DNA of 14,543 nt. Source: an uncultured Sphingomonas sp. (GTDB taxonomy: Bacteria > Pseudomonadota > Alphaproteobacteria > Sphingomonadales > Sphingomonadaceae). Every line of letters begins with the position of its first letter. Position 1 is the stretch's first letter. This document shows, piece after piece, positions 13,838 to 14,543 of this stretch. The notes beneath the pieces are model-generated. The model made no database searches, was not told the DNA's origin, and saw only the letters and a list, made by a program, of their open reading frames with translations. The DNA lies in contig CAMLSA010000082.1 in NCBI GenBank assembly GCA_946482655.1, positions 1-14,543 on the forward strand, read 5' to 3'. The translations under genes were made by a program, and so were the position numbers.

Positions 13838-14308
13838 ATGGCTCGTCGTCGTCGTCCCGAAAAGCGCGAAATCCTTCCCGATCCCAAGTTCGGGGATATC
13901 GTGCTCACCAAATTCATGAACAGCGTCATGCTCGACGGGAAGAAGTCCGTCGCCGAGGGCATCGTCTATGGCGCGTTCGAGACCATCGAAGCCCGCGCCA
14001 AGCGCGAGCCGCTCGGCGTGTTCCATGACGCGCTCAACAATGTGAAGCCCGGCATCGAGGTCCGCAGCCGCCGCGTCGGCGGTGCGACCTACCAGGTGCC
14101 GGTAGAGGTCCGTCCCGACCGTTCGCAGGCTCTCGCCATCCGCTGGCTGATATCGGCCGCGCGTGCCCGTTCGGAGCACACCATGGCCGGCCGCCTGTCG
14201 GGCGAACTGATGGACGCCGCGAACAATCGCGGCAACGCCGTCAAGAAGCGCGAAGACACGCATCGCATGGCGGAAGCGAACCGCGCCTTCTCGCACTACC
14301 GCTGGTAA
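13838..14308 (+). CDS. rpsG: 30S ribosomal protein S7
   Basis: S7 is a primary 16S rRNA-binding protein that nucleates assembly of the 30S head and lies near the E site. The 156-residue protein begins [20 protein letters not shown]. It contains [16 protein letters not shown] (25-40), [21 protein letters not shown] (about 70-90), the basic beta-hairpin and RNA contacts, and ends [20 protein letters not shown]. This matches the bacterial family in length and order. GAGG precedes the ATG in the 13-base gap after rpsL, so the two are co-transcribed. The gap is too short for the E. coli-type S7 autoregulatory site, which lies between rpsL and rpsG in that species. Confidence 0.97.
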   Translation: MARRRRPEKREILPDPKFGDIVLTKFMNSVMLDGKKSVAEGIVYGAFETIEARAKREPLGVFHDALNNVKPGIEVRSRRVGGATYQVPVEVRPDRSQALAIRWLISAARARSEHTMAGRLSGELMDAANNRGNAVKKREDTHRMAEANRAFSHYRW

Positions 14309-14320
14309 CAGCGCCGCCTA

Positions 14321-14350
14321 TCGAGCTCCGCCCTGCCGGACGGGGCTCGA
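14321..14350 (+). repeat. Long hairpin between rpsG and fusA
   Basis: Bases 14321-14333 pair with 14338-14350 around a TGCC loop. This gives a 13-bp stem with one mismatch and one G-U pair. It begins 13 bases after the rpsG stop and is not followed by a U-run, so it does not look like a plain terminator. It may stabilise the upstream mRNA, attenuate transcription or bind S7. Confidence 0.55.
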
Positions 14351-14424
14351 AAGCGTAACACTTCGTTCCCATATCGTCGGGCCGGCGTCTTTACAGCTCT
14401 TCCCGACATCGGAGTTTCAAGATC

Positions 14425-14543
14425 ATGGCCCGCAGCCACCCGCTCGATAAATATCGCAACATCGGCATCATGGCCCACATCGATGCCGGCAAGACGACGA
14501 CCACCGAGCGCATCCTCTATTACACCGGCAAGTCCTACAAGAT
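14425..14543 (+). CDS. fusA: Elongation factor G, N-terminal part
   Basis: EF-G is the GTPase that drives ribosomal translocation. The gene runs off the window; 39 codons are visible. The start [20 protein letters not shown] and the P-loop AHIDAGKT (17-24), followed by [12 protein letters not shown], are diagnostic of EF-G rather than EF-Tu, which has GHVDHGKT. The ATG at 14425 has GGAG about 10 bases upstream. It is the third gene of the str operon, 116 bases after rpsG; tuf would be expected further downstream. Confidence 0.96.
   Translation, partial: MARSHPLDKYRNIGIMAHIDAGKTTTTERILYYTGKSYK

Noticed and set aside
1..14543. Search for mobile elements, CRISPR arrays, toxin-antitoxin or defence genes, tRNA or rRNA
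   Set aside because: No direct-repeat arrays, transposase, integrase, nuclease-helicase or RNA gene signatures were seen; base composition and gene content look uniformly chromosomal.

Overview
The window is high-GC DNA from an alphaproteobacterium, most likely a sphingomonad (Sphingomonas/Rhizorhabdus-like). The evidence is the style of the encoded proteins, the use of GTG and TTG starts, and the arrangement of a pyruvate dehydrogenase E2 gene next to a lipoamide dehydrogenase gene without E1 genes. I see no rRNA, tRNA, CRISPR array, insertion sequence, phage gene or integrase. This is ordinary, densely packed chromosomal DNA, and I found no clearly new multi-gene system.

Layout. (1) Positions 1-2239 hold translation and ribosome-maintenance genes: pth (partial) and rplY/ctc on the minus strand with a strong intrinsic terminator between them, then a divergent RluA-type pseudouridine synthase and arfB on the plus strand. 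(2) Positions 2246-3778 hold a small HXXEE membrane protein, divergent from a free methionine-(R)-sulfoxide reductase, and a convergent universal stress protein. (3) Positions 3927-6998 hold pdhC (E2), a YciA-like acyl-CoA thioesterase and lpdA (E3), tightly spaced and co-directional. (4) Positions 7162-8372 hold a small DUF1737 protein and a convergent zinc-less quinone oxidoreductase whose stop codons overlap. (5) Positions 8624-11792 hold three consecutive minus-strand cell-wall genes: a D-alanyl-D-alanine carboxypeptidase and two different L,D-transpeptidases. (6) Positions 11969-13202 hold a cation diffusion facilitator followed by cutA, a likely metal-homeostasis operon. (7) Positions 13235-14543 hold the start of the str operon: a good sigma70-type promoter, rpsL, rpsG and the first 39 codons of fusA.

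How the genes work together. Pth and ArfB both release peptidyl-tRNA (free and ribosome-bound, respectively) and flank L25 and an RNA-modifying enzyme. PdhC and LpdA supply two of the three pyruvate dehydrogenase components, with a thioesterase coupled between them. The carboxypeptidase makes the tetrapeptide stems that L,D-transpeptidases use as donors. The points most worth following up are ribosomal protein S12 with Arg at position 88 (a streptomycin-resistance residue), a YcbB-type L,D-transpeptidase that appears to lack its peptidoglycan-binding domain, a CDF transporter without the usual TM5 metal ligands, the thioesterase between E2 and E3, and several intergenic inverted repeats and clustered GANTC sites.
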